Shown piece after piece: positions 1 through 8,703 of a DNA stretch of 64,000 nt (position 1 is its first letter; every line of letters begins with the position of its first letter). The notes under the pieces are model-generated. The model made no database searches. It saw only the letters and a list, made by a program, of their open reading frames with translations, and was not told the origin of the DNA. The stretch is from Streptomyces sp. WMMB 322 (GTDB taxonomy: Bacteria > Actinomycetota > Actinomycetes > Streptomycetales > Streptomycetaceae). A program made the position numbers and the translations under genes. The stretch covers positions 1 to 64,000 of the forward strand of contig NZ_FMHI01000012.1 of NCBI RefSeq assembly GCF_900090145.1. The letters are read 5' to 3'.

Positions 1-163
1 CGCGGGCTGTGGCGATGAGGGTGAGGATCTGGGCCTCGTCGTTGATCACTTTCGTCGAGAACAGCGGCTCACCGTTGGCATCAACAGCCACCGCCCAGTG
101 ATGCCCTTTGCCCGCATCGATGCCGACCCATATACGCGGGTGAGACGTGTTCAAGCCCGTCAC
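1..163 (-). CDS. IS110-family transposase, N-terminal part (cut by window edge)
   Basis: The visible 54 residues, read from a GTG at 163 after a GGAGGAACGGA ribosome site, contain the motif RIWVGIDAGKGHHWAVAVDA. That is the first strand of the DEDD/RuvC-like fold of IS110-family transposases (called Piv/MooV-type), with the first catalytic Asp in GIDAGK. The rest of the gene lies outside the window. The element ends about 200 bp before argH and points away from it, so it probably sits between argH and the upstream chromosome. The left end of the IS cannot be seen, and I found no clear terminal repeat; IS110 elements often lack one. Family assignment is confident, intactness is unknown. Confidence 0.82.
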   Translation of the reverse strand, partial: MTGLNTSHPRIWVGIDAGKGHHWAVAVDANGEPLFSTKVINDEAQILTLIATAR

Positions 164-364
164 TCCGTTCCTCCGTGATCACCGTTTCACGGCCCGAGGA
201 GCACTCCGCCGACAGGTCCCTAACCAGCGATGACCGCAGTTCTCAATCAGTGGTCGGAGCGTCCCGGAGGACCGGGCGGCCATTCTCCTGGAGCCATCAG
301 CGGCAACAACCCATCAGCCACACCCGGTCCTCCCGGACCGGCCGACATTCTTAGGGAACACCCC

Positions 365-1828
365 ATGACCGGGAACGAAGCGCCGCGGACCGGACCCGCA
401 GCCGCAGCCGCCGACCAGGACGTGAGGCTGTGGGGCGGGCGCTTCGCCGACGGGCCCTCCGAAGCGCTGGAGAAGCTCTCCGCCTCCGTGCACTTCGACT
501 GGCGCCTCGCGCCCTACGACATCGCCGGCTCCCGCGCCCACGCACGCGTACTGCACAAGGCCGGGCTGCTCACCGCCGACGAGCTGCGGAAGATGACGGA
601 CGGGCTCGACCGCCTCGAACAGGACGTCGCCGACGGCACGTTCACCGGCACCATCGCGGACGAGGACGTCCACACCGCCCTGGAACGCGGCCTGCTGGAG
701 AGGCTCGGACCCGACCTCGGGGGCAAGCTGCGCGCGGGCCGTTCACGCAACGACCAGGTCGCCACGCTCTTCCGCATGTATCTGCGCGATCACGCCCGCA
801 TCATCGGCGGACTCCTCGCCGACCTCCAGGAAGCGCTCGTCGGCCTCGCCGAGGCGCACCCCGACGTGGCCATGCCCGGCCGCACCCACCTCCAGCACGC
901 CCAGCCCGTCCTCTTCGCCCACCACGTGCTGGCTCATGCGCAGGCCCTCTCGCGGGACGCGGAGCGGCTGCGTCAGTGGGACGCGCGCACCGCGGTCTCC
1001 CCGTACGGTTCGGGCGCCCTCGCCGGGTCGTCGCTCGGGCTCGACCCGCAGGCCGTCGCCGCCGATCTCGGCTTCGAACACGGCTCGTCCGGCAACTCGA
1101 TCGACGGGACGGCCTCCCGGGACTTCGTCGCCGAGTTCGCCTTCATCACGGCGATGACCGGCGTCGACATCTCGAAGATCGCGGAGGAGATCATCCTCTG
1201 GAACACCAAGGAGTTCTCCTTCGTCACGCTGGACGACGCCTTCTCCACCGGCTCGTCGATCATGCCGCAGAAGAAGAACCCGGACATCGCCGAGCTGGCC
1301 CGCGGCAAGTCCGGCCGCCTGATCGGCAACCTGACCGGGCTGCTCGCCACGCTCAAGGCGCTGCCCCTCGCGTACAACCGGGACCTCCAGGAGGACAAGG
1401 AGCCCGTCTTCGATTCGTGCGACCAGCTGGAGATGCTGCTGCCCGCCTTCACCGGCATGCTCGCCACCCTGACCGTTCACCGTGAGCGCCTCGCCGAGCT
1501 GGCGCCCGCAGGCTTCTCGCTGGCCACCGACATCGCGGAGTGGCTCGTGCGGTGTGGAATCCCGTTCCGGGTGGCGCACGAGGTCGCGGGGGAGTGCGTG
1601 AAGGTCTGCGAGCGGGAGGGCATCGAGCTCGACGAACTCACCGACGAGCAGTTCGCGGTGATCTCCCCGCATCTGGATCCGCAGGTCCGTGAGGTCCTCA
1701 CCGTCCCCGGCGCCCTGGCCGCACGTGACGGCCGCGGCGGCACCGCGCCCTCGGCGGTGGCCGTCCAGCTCGCCGAGGTGCGCGACGATCTTGCCCGGCA
1801 GCGGGAATGGGTCGCTGACCAGCGGTGA
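365..1828 (+). CDS. argH: Argininosuccinate lyase
   Basis: Splits argininosuccinate into arginine and fumarate, the last step of arginine synthesis, in the cytoplasm. The protein (487 aa, usual family length) begins its conserved part with VRLWGGRFADGPSEALEKLSASVHFDWRL-type sequence and carries the fumarase/aspartase superfamily signature GSSIMPQKKNPD near residue 295, as well as RAGRSRNDQVAT and RTHLQHAQPV substrate-binding segments. An in-frame start at 230 would add 45 Pro/Gly-rich residues that look non-coding, so I place the start at ATG 365, which gives a short N-terminal extension before VRLWGGRF. Arginine genes usually sit upstream in Streptomyces; here the immediate upstream neighbour is an IS110 transposase. 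Confidence 0.95.
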   Translation: MTGNEAPRTGPAAAAADQDVRLWGGRFADGPSEALEKLSASVHFDWRLAPYDIAGSRAHARVLHKAGLLTADELRKMTDGLDRLEQDVADGTFTGTIADEDVHTALERGLLERLGPDLGGKLRAGRSRNDQVATLFRMYLRDHARIIGGLLADLQEALVGLAEAHPDVAMPGRTHLQHAQPVLFAHHVLAHAQALSRDAERLRQWDARTAVSPYGSGALAGSSLGLDPQAVAADLGFEHGSSGNSIDGTASRDFVAEFAFITAMTGVDISKIAEEIILWNTKEFSFVTLDDAFSTGSSIMPQKKNPDIAELARGKSGRLIGNLTGLLATLKALPLAYNRDLQEDKEPVFDSCDQLEMLLPAFTGMLATLTVHRERLAELAPAGFSLATDIAEWLVRCGIPFRVAHEVAGECVKVCEREGIELDELTDEQFAVISPHLDPQVREVLTVPGALAARDGRGGTAPSAVAVQLAEVRDDLARQREWVADQR

Positions 1829-1900
1829 CGCTGCTCAGGCGTAGCCGCGCCGCGGGAGGGCACCCGGATGGCCCCCCGATAACGAAGCGAGGCGAACGCG

Positions 1901-2320
1901 ATGATCGGATCTGTGCGTCACCGGCCCGAGGAGACGAATCACAAGACCGTCGCCGAGCTGACGAAGCGTGCATCCGAGCAGCTCAGCGATGTCGTGCGCA
2001 GTGAGATGCGTCTTGCGCAGGCCGAGATGAAGGAGAAGGGCAAGCGCGCCGGCTTCGGCGGCGGCATGTTCGGCATGGCCGCGATCATGGGGCTGCTGGC
2101 CCTGTGGGCGCTGGTCTTCGCCGCGATCGCGGGCATAGCGGTGGCGCTGCCCGTATGGGCCTCGGCCCTGATCGTCGCCGGCGGGCTGCTGCTGGTGGCC
2201 GGGGTACTGGCGCTGGCGGGGAAGCACGAGTTCGGCTCCGCCGGATCACCGAAACCCGAGAAGACCATCGACAGCGTCAAGGCGGACGTCGATGCGATCA
2301 GGGAAGGAGCCCATCGATGA
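1901..2320 (+). CDS. Phage-holin-family (Phage_holin_3_6) small membrane protein
   Basis: A 139-aa protein with an amphipathic, charged N-terminal helix (residues 15-50, rich in Glu/Lys/Arg) followed by two hydrophobic hairpin segments (about 57-80 and 84-105) and a polar tail. This is the arrangement of the Phage_holin_3_6 / YqjE-like family, which despite the name is a widespread chromosomal membrane protein family rather than a lysis holin. It starts a three-gene operon; its TGA overlaps the ATG of the DUF3618 gene (ATGA), which implies translational coupling. The exact function is not known; the set is commonly viewed as envelope-associated. Confidence 0.8.
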   Translation: MIGSVRHRPEETNHKTVAELTKRASEQLSDVVRSEMRLAQAEMKEKGKRAGFGGGMFGMAAIMGLLALWALVFAAIAGIAVALPVWASALIVAGGLLLVAGVLALAGKHEFGSAGSPKPEKTIDSVKADVDAIREGAHR

Positions 2321-2676
2321 CGCGCAAGTCCGGCACCGCAAGCGACAGCCGACAGCTGCGGGCGGAGGTCGAAGAGGCCCGCGAACAGCTGGCCGGCACG
2401 GTCGCCGAGCTGGCGGGCAAGGCGGACGTCAAGGCCCACGCCCGCGAGATGGCTTCCCACGCCAAGTCGAAGGCTCTCTTCGAAGTCAACGAGGCGAAGA
2501 TCAGGATGCAGCACGGCGCGGAGGAGGCGGCGAACCGCGGCTTCACCAAGCCCGGGGCCGCCGTCGGTGCCGTGGGCGCCATCGGCGCCGCCGCCTTGGC
2601 CGTCTACCTGGTCGTGCACCGGCAGCGTGCGAAGCACGAGCATCACTGGATGTGCCTGAAGCACTGGAAGGGGTGA
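2317..2676 (+). CDS. DUF3618 family membrane protein
   Basis: A 119-aa protein with the DUF3618 hallmark near its start: LRAEVEEAREQLAGTVAELAGKADVK, a predicted coiled coil that in other members reads as ExxRxxLxxTVxxLxxKxDVK. A single membrane segment follows at about residues 84-105 and the tail is short and basic with His-Glu-His-His. ATG 2317 overlaps the stop of the preceding holin-family gene by four bases, so the two are translated together. Family members are typically encoded beside holin-like and DUF4235 proteins, exactly as here. No biochemical role is established. Confidence 0.85.
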   Translation: MTRKSGTASDSRQLRAEVEEAREQLAGTVAELAGKADVKAHAREMASHAKSKALFEVNEAKIRMQHGAEEAANRGFTKPGAAVGAVGAIGAAALAVYLVVHRQRAKHEHHWMCLKHWKG

Positions 2677-2683
2677 CACGGGC

Positions 2684-2944
2684 GTGGTCAAGCTTCTCTA
2701 CAAGCCCATCTCGATCCTGTCCGTGCTGCTGGCAGGCATCATCGCCAACGCGGTCTTCAGCAAGGTCTGGAAGGCCGTCGCGCACGAGGACGACGCGCCG
2801 GACGCCTCCGACGAGGAGCGCGGCCTGAAGGAGATCCTCCCCGCCGTGGCGCTCAAGGGCGCGATCGCGGGAGTGACGAGGGCGGTGGTCCAGCGGGGCG
2901 GCGCGAAAGGGGTGCGCGGACTGACGGGAACCTGGCCGGCCTGA
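2684..2944 (+). CDS. DUF4235 family membrane protein
   Basis: An 86-aa protein opening with VKLLYKPISILSVLLAGIIANAVFSKVWK, a membrane segment typical of DUF4235, then an acidic loop and a second hydrophobic stretch (LPAVALKGAIAGVTRAVVQRGG). The GTG start at 2684 lies seven bases after the stop of the DUF3618 gene, so it closes the same operon. The three small membrane proteins occur together in many actinomycetes. Function is unknown. Confidence 0.85.
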   Translation: MVKLLYKPISILSVLLAGIIANAVFSKVWKAVAHEDDAPDASDEERGLKEILPAVALKGAIAGVTRAVVQRGGAKGVRGLTGTWPA

Positions 2945-3302
2945 CCGGCCGGTCCCGGCCCGGATTCCACCGGAGGGGAGGGGCGCACCGGGCGCGAGCC
3001 CGGCGCGCCCCCTTCTCGTGTCCGCCTGCCCTGCCTGTCCCCGTGCTCCCCCTGTTCCCCGCCTTGTGCCCCGCGGTGTTCTCCACATGGTGTCCCCGTC
3101 CGGCGGTCCGCGGTCCGTCCGGCCCCGTACAGACGGTGAGAGACCGCCGCGCAGGAGGAGCGCCGCTGCGCGCGGACGCGGTGGCGCACCGCCGTGCGTC
3201 GAGGAGCGTTCAGTTCCGGCCCGGCGCATCGCGCCGGCGAGACGCTCGGCTTCGGCCCCCTCGGCTGCCGCCGGTCTCCGGGTTTCTCGAGTGCCCGCGC
3301 GC
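2945..3302. other. Intergenic region between convergent genes
   Basis: About 360 bp between the DUF4235 gene and the convergent yihY gene. It is C/G-rich with open frames on both strands that show no recognisable protein. Just after 2944 there is a GACCGGCCGGTC palindrome (around 2942-2953) that could contribute to termination. I see nothing else. Confidence 0.5.
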
Positions 3303-4514
3303 TCAGGCCGCCCTGCGGGGCCCGCCCTCCTCGGGGCCGCCTTCGTGGGGGCCGCCTTCCCCGGGGCGGTGACCGCCGCGTTCGGGACGCAGTTCCCCGG
3401 GTCCGGCCTCGCGGGCTCCGTGCCCGCCGCCCGCGTCCTCTCCGGCACCCCCGGCGCCGCGCTGCGGCGTTCCCCGGTCCTCCGGTCCGGGCTCGGGACC
3501 GCCCTCGGGACGGCGGACACCGGAGGCGGGCCATTTGCGCGTGTCCCGCGGGGTGACATACGGCTCCTCCTGCGGGGGATGCCCCCCGCTGATGGCCCGC
3601 TGCCTGGCCAGCTCCGCGTCGAACTCGAGTCCCAGCAGGATCGCCAGGTTCGTGATCCACAGCCAGACCAGGAAGATGATGATCCCTGCCAGCGTCCCGT
3701 ACGTCTTGTTGTACGAGCCGAAGTTGGCCACGTACACGGCGAATCCGGCGGAGGCGGCGAGCCAGATGAGTACGGCCAGCACGCTGCCGGGCGTCACCCA
3801 TCGCAGACCGCGCCCCTTGACGTTGGGCGTCCCCCAGTAGAGCACCGCGATCATCAGCGCGACGAGCAGCACCAGGACCGGCCACTTCGCGTAGTCCCAG
3901 ACGGTCAGCGCGGTACTGCCCAGACCGAGTGCGTCGCTCGCCCGCCGGGCGAGGGGCCCGGTGAAGACGACGAGCAGGGTGCTGACGGCGAGCAGCACCA
4001 TCAGCAGAACGGTCAGTCCCACACGGAGTGGCGTGATCTTCCAGGCGGGACGGCCCTCGGGCAGGTCGTAGACCGCGTTGGAGGTGCGGATGAAGGCGGC
4101 GACATAGTTGGAGGCCGACCACACCGCGCCCAGCAGGCCCACGACCGCCAGGACACTGCCGGTGCTCGTGCTGTTCCGGAGCTGCCCGATCGCGTTGGTG
4201 AGGACGTCGCGCACCGGGCCGGGCGCGAACTTCGAGACGTTGTCGAGGAGCGGGTCGATGGAGTCCTTGCCGAGGATGCCGAGAACGGAGACGAGCACCA
4301 GCAGCGCGGGGAAGATCGACAGCACTGCGAAATAGGTCAGCGCCGCCGCCCGGTCGCTCAGCTCGTCGTCCTTGAACTCCTTGGCGGTGCGGCGCAGGAC
4401 GGCCTTCCACCCCCCGCCGCCGAGCTGGGTGGGCTTGTCCGCCGCGGCCCTCTCCGTACCGGCATCGGGGCCGGCGTTGGGTTGCCTGTCGCCGTGCGGC
4501 TCGCTGCCTGACAT
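3303..4514 (-). CDS. YihY/virulence factor BrkB family inner-membrane protein
   Basis: A 403-aa protein: a polar N-terminus, then the conserved KEFKDDELSDRAAALTYFAVLSIFPALL segment of the YihY/BrkB family (residues about 46-80) and five or six membrane helices up to about residue 315, with GTLAGIIIFLVWLWITNLAILLGLEFDAEL as the last conserved block. The C-terminal ~80 residues are Gly/Glu/Pro-rich with repeated EGGP/GGPE motifs and look disordered and cytoplasmic. The start is ATG 4514, preceded by GGAGG with suitable spacing; an in-frame ATG 33 bases upstream is less well placed. Once annotated as RNase BN by error; real function unknown, probably envelope transport. Confidence 0.88.
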   Translation of the reverse strand: MSGSEPHGDRQPNAGPDAGTERAAADKPTQLGGGGWKAVLRRTAKEFKDDELSDRAAALTYFAVLSIFPALLVLVSVLGILGKDSIDPLLDNVSKFAPGPVRDVLTNAIGQLRNSTSTGSVLAVVGLLGAVWSASNYVAAFIRTSNAVYDLPEGRPAWKITPLRVGLTVLLMVLLAVSTLLVVFTGPLARRASDALGLGSTALTVWDYAKWPVLVLLVALMIAVLYWGTPNVKGRGLRWVTPGSVLAVLIWLAASAGFAVYVANFGSYNKTYGTLAGIIIFLVWLWITNLAILLGLEFDAELARQRAISGGHPPQEEPYVTPRDTRKWPASGVRRPEGGPEPGPEDRGTPQRGAGGAGEDAGGGHGAREAGPGELRPERGGHRPGEGGPHEGGPEEGGPRRAA

Positions 4515-4672
4515 GACCTCCGGGGTTGCCCCACGGGGACGGGCCAATCGGCGCCGGGACGAGTTTCATCCGGCCGGGGGTCCGGGCCGGCGGATGCTCC
4601 TGCCGTCCACGGTGAGCTCGGGCCCGCCGGAGCGGCGACGGGGCAAGCGGTAGGTGCCCAGGCCGCCCGGAG

Positions 4673-5353
4673 TCAGGCGGCTTTGGCCTTCGTGGCGTAG
4701 ACGTCCACGTACTCCTGGCCGGAAAGGCGCATGACCTCGCTCATGACCTCGTCCGTCACGGCACGCAGCACATAGCGGTCGCGGTCCATGCCCTCGTAGC
4801 GGGTGAAGTCGAGCGGTTCGCCGAAACGCACATCGATGCGCCGGCCCGGGGCAGGACGCGGCACGCCCTTGCCGCCGGGCTGGAACGCGTCGGTCCCGAT
4901 CATCGCGAACGGCACGACGGGCGCGCCGGTCATCAGCGCCAGACGGGCGATCCCCGTCCGGCCGCGGTACAGGCGGCCGTCGGGGGAGCGGGTGCCCTCC
5001 GGGTAGATGCCGAAGACCCTGCCCTCCTCCAGGATGCGGCGGCCCGTCATGAGCGCCGCGACGCCTCCCCGCCCTCCGTCGCGGTCGACGGGGATCATGC
5101 CGACACCGGTGAAGAACCACGCCATGAGGCGGCCCTTGAGGCTGCGCCCCTTCACGTACTCGTCCTTGCCGATGAAGAAGACCTGACGTTCGGTGACCAG
5201 GGGCAGCACCATCGAGTCGATGAAGGTGAGGTGGTTGCCGGCGAGAATCACCGGACCGGAGCCGGGAATTCGCTCCGCCCCTTCCACCTGGGGGCGCAAC
5301 AGCGCCCGCAGGAGCGGGCCGAGCATTGCCTTGATCAGACGGAAACGGGACAA
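4673..5353 (-). CDS. 1-acyl-sn-glycerol-3-phosphate acyltransferase (PlsC-like)
   Basis: Probably transfers a second acyl chain to lysophosphatidic acid in membrane phospholipid synthesis. The 226-aa product has the two key PlsC motifs: NHLTFID (HX4D catalytic dyad, about residue 42) and YPEGTRSPDG (EGTR substrate site, about residue 117), plus a hydrophobic N-terminus. The start chosen is TTG 5353, because it is preceded by GGAGGAACCG; an upstream ATG at 5455 would add 34 residues with Arg-rich, non-family sequence. It is followed on the same strand by yihY after 158 bp and transcribed away from the phosphodiesterase gene. Confidence 0.88.
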   Translation of the reverse strand: MSRFRLIKAMLGPLLRALLRPQVEGAERIPGSGPVILAGNHLTFIDSMVLPLVTERQVFFIGKDEYVKGRSLKGRLMAWFFTGVGMIPVDRDGGRGGVAALMTGRRILEEGRVFGIYPEGTRSPDGRLYRGRTGIARLALMTGAPVVPFAMIGTDAFQPGGKGVPRPAPGRRIDVRFGEPLDFTRYEGMDRDRYVLRAVTDEVMSEVMRLSGQEYVDVYATKAKAA

Positions 5354-5658
5354 CGGTTCCTCCGGTCGGTGACGGCTGCGCGCGGACCCGCGCAGGTGAG
5401 GACGATACTCGCCGCCTGAGGCGGCCCGCACACCGGGGTCATGAGACCGATACACGGAATTGACAGGGGATAGCGTCCCTTTACCGTCTCCCGTGCGTCG
5501 TGCCGGAGTGCGTCAGAGTGTCATGTTGGCCGTGTTTCCCGCATGTTCGGCCGTAAGCCTCCCTCTCGTACCGGCGGCCGACCTACGATCGGCCAGTCGT
5601 CCGCCCGGACCCTTGCGTTCAGGCAGACGGAACCGACGCAGACGAGCTGAGGAGAGCC

Positions 5659-6816
5659 ATGGGACAGGAGCAGCAGCCGGGTCGGAGACTCGTGCTCGGA
5701 GCGGCCGTGCTGGGCGCCGCGGGCGCCGCCGCGGTCGGCACGGGCGGGAGTGCGCTCGCGGAGGAAAAGAACGGGGGACGCGGGAAGGACCGGCCGGGCG
5801 GAAAGCTGCCCGTGCCCGCCGCCATCGCTCACCGCGGTGCCAGCGGGTACCGCCCCGAGCACACCTTCGGCTCCTACCAACTCGCCCTCGACATGGGGGC
5901 GGACGTGATCGAGCAGGACCTTGTGCCCACGAAGGACGGGCACCTCGTCTGCCGTCACGAGAACGACATCTCGGCCACGACGAACGTCGCGGACCACCCC
6001 GAGTTCGCCGCCCGCAGGACGACCAAGACCGTCGACGGGAAGTCCCTGACGGGCTGGTTCACCGAGGACTTCACCATCGCCGAACTGCGCACGCTGCGCG
6101 CGAAGGAGCGCATCCCGCAGACCCGCCAGCACAACACCCTCTACGACGGACGCTGGGAGGTTCCCCTTTTCGAGGACGTCCTCAAGTGGGCGCAGAAGCA
6201 GGGAAGTCGGCGCGGCCGCCCCGTCTGGCTGCACGTCGAGACCAAGCACCCCAGCTACTTCCGCAAGCTCGGCCTCGAACTGGAGCCGCGCCTGGCGAAG
6301 CTGCTGCGCAAGTACGGGCGCCACCGGGCGGATTCGCCCAACTTCGTGCAGTCCTTCGAGCCGAGCAGCATCCAGAAGCTGAAGAAGCTGGTGGACTGCC
6401 CCGGTGTGTGTCTGCTGGACGCGCCCACGTCGCGGCCCTGGGACTTCGTGGAGGCGGGCGACCCGCGGACCGTCGCCGACCTGGTCAAGCCCGAGGGGCT
6501 GAAGTGGATCGCACGGTTCGCCGACGGCATCGGGCCGGTGGTGAATCTCGTCATCCCGAAGAAGCCCGACGGCAGCCTCGGCGAGCCGACGACCCTGGTG
6601 CGCGACGCGCACGCGGAGGGGCTGGTCCTCCACCCCTACACGATGCGCAACGAGAACACCTTCCTGCCCACCGAGTTCCGGAGGGGAGAGGACCCTAACG
6701 CCTACGGCGACGCCTTCGGCGCGTTCAGCGCCTACTTCGCCACGGGCATCGACGGCATCTTCTCCGACAACCCCGACACGGCGCTGCTTGCCGCCGAGGA
6801 CTTCCGCCGGGGCTGA
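5659..6816 (+). CDS. Secreted glycerophosphodiester phosphodiesterase
   Basis: Hydrolyses glycerophosphodiesters from lipid head groups to glycerol-3-phosphate plus alcohol, outside the membrane. The 385-aa protein has a twin-arginine signal (GRRLVLGAAVLGAAGAAAVG, residues 8-28, ending near ALAEE) and the GDPD catalytic pattern HRGASGYRPEHT with downstream VIEQD and H in LVCRHEND, as well as DGIFSDNPD near the end. The start ATG follows GAGGAGAGCC. A -10-like TACGAT lies at about 5583-5588. Its length and Phe/Pro-containing middle (residues 150-260) match larger streptomycete GDPDs. Confidence 0.92.
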   Translation: MGQEQQPGRRLVLGAAVLGAAGAAAVGTGGSALAEEKNGGRGKDRPGGKLPVPAAIAHRGASGYRPEHTFGSYQLALDMGADVIEQDLVPTKDGHLVCRHENDISATTNVADHPEFAARRTTKTVDGKSLTGWFTEDFTIAELRTLRAKERIPQTRQHNTLYDGRWEVPLFEDVLKWAQKQGSRRGRPVWLHVETKHPSYFRKLGLELEPRLAKLLRKYGRHRADSPNFVQSFEPSSIQKLKKLVDCPGVCLLDAPTSRPWDFVEAGDPRTVADLVKPEGLKWIARFADGIGPVVNLVIPKKPDGSLGEPTTLVRDAHAEGLVLHPYTMRNENTFLPTEFRRGEDPNAYGDAFGAFSAYFATGIDGIFSDNPDTALLAAEDFRRG

Positions 6817-6927
6817 ACGGGCCGACGGGCCGACGGTCCGGACGACCGGCCGGCGGCGGTGTCACCCGCAGGGGTGGCATCGCCGCCGGCCGGCAACCGG
6901 AGGGCGCCCGGCGGCGTCCCGGCCTGC

Positions 6928-7524
6928 ATGAACCACCGCTGCGCCGACACAGGCGCCCGGGCCGGCGGCGGCCCCCCGGAACCGTCTTCGGCTGCCGGCT
7001 CTCCGCCCGACCCGCTGCACAGGCTCGTCGCCGCCGAATGTGCGGCCGAGGCCCCGGCCGCGGGCGAGGACCCCGAGGAGCTGCAACAGGCCGTGTGGCT
7101 GCGCTGGCTCGAGGCCGGCCGGCCTGCCGGGACCGCGGCTTCCGGCGGCGCGGCGGGCACCGGTGCCCGCCCCGCCGTCCAGCCCTCGGCGAGATGGCTG
7201 CGCGGTGCCGTACGAGCGGAGGCGCGGCGGGCACGCCGGCGCGTGCGGCGCGAGATCCCGCTGCCCGACGGCGGCCTCGCGGACTCCGCCGGAGCGGACG
7301 CCCCGGTCCTCGCCGCCGAGCAGCGGCGTCTGCTCGCCGCGGCGGTCGCACGGCTTCCCGGACCGTGCCCGGAGGTGATGCGCGCCCTGTTCTCCGGCAG
7401 GGACCTCACCTACCCGGAAATCGCAGGTGAGTTGGGTATCTCACAGGGAAGCCTCGGCCCGGTTCGTTCCCGATGTCTGGGTTGCCTGCGCACAATGCTC
7501 GCCGCGTCGGATTGCGGCGGGTGA
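6928..7524 (+). CDS. Sigma-70 region 4-like DNA-binding protein
   Basis: The last 70 residues resemble ECF sigma factor region 4: AAVARLPGPCPEVMRALFSGRDLTYPEIAGELGISQGSLGPVRSRCLGCLR, a helix-turn-helix ending in the RxRCLxxLR pattern. The N-terminal part has PEELQQAVWLRWLEAG, reminiscent of region 2 (DLxQxVWLR), and an Arg-rich linker. So this looks like a divergent ECF-like factor. The start is uncertain: ATG 6928 gives 198 aa, GTG 6859 gives 221 aa, and neither has a good ribosome site. No anti-sigma gene sits beside it. It could be an orphan sigma factor or a plain regulator. Confidence 0.65.
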   Translation: MNHRCADTGARAGGGPPEPSSAAGSPPDPLHRLVAAECAAEAPAAGEDPEELQQAVWLRWLEAGRPAGTAASGGAAGTGARPAVQPSARWLRGAVRAEARRARRRVRREIPLPDGGLADSAGADAPVLAAEQRRLLAAAVARLPGPCPEVMRALFSGRDLTYPEIAGELGISQGSLGPVRSRCLGCLRTMLAASDCGG

Positions 7525-7640
7525 ACTTGGGGGAATGCTGCGGGGAGAAATCGGCGTCACCAGGGCGGACAGCCCGGGCACGGCCCCCTCGACACCGGCC
7601 CGTGCCCGGGACGCATCATGACTAGGGGAGGCAGGCGGAC

Positions 7641-8162
7641 ATGGGCATGAGCGTGACGATCGCCGCGGCGGCCGACGGCGACGCGGAGCAGATCCTCAAG
7701 CTCCAGTACCTGTGCTTCCAGAGCGAGGCGGAAGCCTACGGCGACTACGCCATCGCTCCGCTCACCCAGACCCTGGAAGGGCTGCGCGCCGAAATGGCCG
7801 CCGGCTGCATGATGGTGGCCCGTCTCGGTGACGAGGTGGTCGGCTCCGTACGCGGCGCGGTCGACTCCGACGGCACCGCACGCATCGACAGGCTCTGCGT
7901 CCACCCGCGCCTGCAGCGGCACGGTCTCGGCGGGCGTCTCCTCGCCGCCATCGAGGACCGGCTCGCGGCCGAGCGCGACGCCAAGCGCTACCACCTGGTC
8001 ACGGGGCACCGCAGCGAGGGGAATCTGCGGCTCTACCGCAAGTCCGGCTACACCGCCTCCGGCGCCCCCGAGTGGGACCGGAAGGTGAAGCTGACGTCGA
8101 TGACGAAGGACGTCTCGGGCGCCTCGGGCGGCGGCTCCGCGGCGGTCGGCGTGAGCGCCTGA
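7641..8162 (+). CDS. GNAT family N-acetyltransferase
   Basis: A 173-aa protein with a complete GNAT fold: the acetyl-CoA pyrophosphate loop motif LCVHPRLQRHGLGGRLLAAIE (R-x-x-G-x-G/A type, residues about 78-98) and NLRLYRKSGYTASG near the end. The last 25 residues are Gly/Ser/Ala-rich. ATG 7641 is preceded by GGGGAGGCAGG at suitable distance; a second ATG two codons later is also possible. Substrate cannot be told from sequence. It stands alone, convergent with the membrane-protein pair that follows. Confidence 0.85.
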   Translation: MGMSVTIAAAADGDAEQILKLQYLCFQSEAEAYGDYAIAPLTQTLEGLRAEMAAGCMMVARLGDEVVGSVRGAVDSDGTARIDRLCVHPRLQRHGLGGRLLAAIEDRLAAERDAKRYHLVTGHRSEGNLRLYRKSGYTASGAPEWDRKVKLTSMTKDVSGASGGGSAAVGVSA

Positions 8163-8169
8163 CGGTGCC

Positions 8170-8703
8170 TCAGGCGGAGCCGGCGCGGGACCGGCGCAGC
8201 CACACCAGCCCCGTCACCGGCAGGATCACCGGGATGAAGAGATAGCCCATGCCGTAGTCGGACCACACGGTCGCGTCGGGGAAGGCCGACGGTTCCACGA
8301 GGGTCCAGGTCCCCACCGCGAGGACGCCGAGCAGCTCCACGCAGCAGCAGCCGAACGCCGCTCTGCGCGCGCGTTCCCCGCCCCGCACGAGCGAGAGCGT
8401 GATGAAGGCGTAGACGAGGGCGGCCACGGCCGACAGGAGGTAGGCAAGCGGTGCCTCGCCGAACCGGGTCGTCAGCTGGACGATCGACCGGGAAGCCGCA
8501 CCGACGGTGAAGATCCCGTAGAGGGTGACGAGCAGCGTGCCCGGGCCCTTGCCGATGGGGGGCCGCCGCGAAGGCACCGCCGGGGCCTCCTGGGCCTTCG
8601 GGTCCTCCGGGGCCGGCGCGTCCGCGTCGCTCTTCCGGGTATCCGCGGAGCCGGGGACTCTCTCAGGACGGTGTGACCCCCGCGGCGACGGGTCAGCCGC
8701 CAT
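8170..8703 (-). CDS. Four-helix integral membrane protein, unknown function
   Basis: A 177-aa protein: a polar Pro/Ala/Asp-rich N-terminus (residues 1-52), then four hydrophobic helices (about 55-75, 88-108, 116-138, 148-168) ending WLRRSRAGSA. It is not recognised as a named family. It is encoded 11 bp inside the end of the upstream membrane-protein gene (8693-9097), so the two are probably co-translated and may act together in the membrane. Confidence 0.7.
   Translation of the reverse strand: MAADPSPRGSHRPERVPGSADTRKSDADAPAPEDPKAQEAPAVPSRRPPIGKGPGTLLVTLYGIFTVGAASRSIVQLTTRFGEAPLAYLLSAVAALVYAFITLSLVRGGERARRAAFGCCCVELLGVLAVGTWTLVEPSAFPDATVWSDYGMGYLFIPVILPVTGLVWLRRSRAGSA

Noticed and set aside
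3018..4511. 497-codon plus-strand open frame opposite yihY
   Set aside because: Shadow of the YihY gene; the minus-strand product matches a known family.
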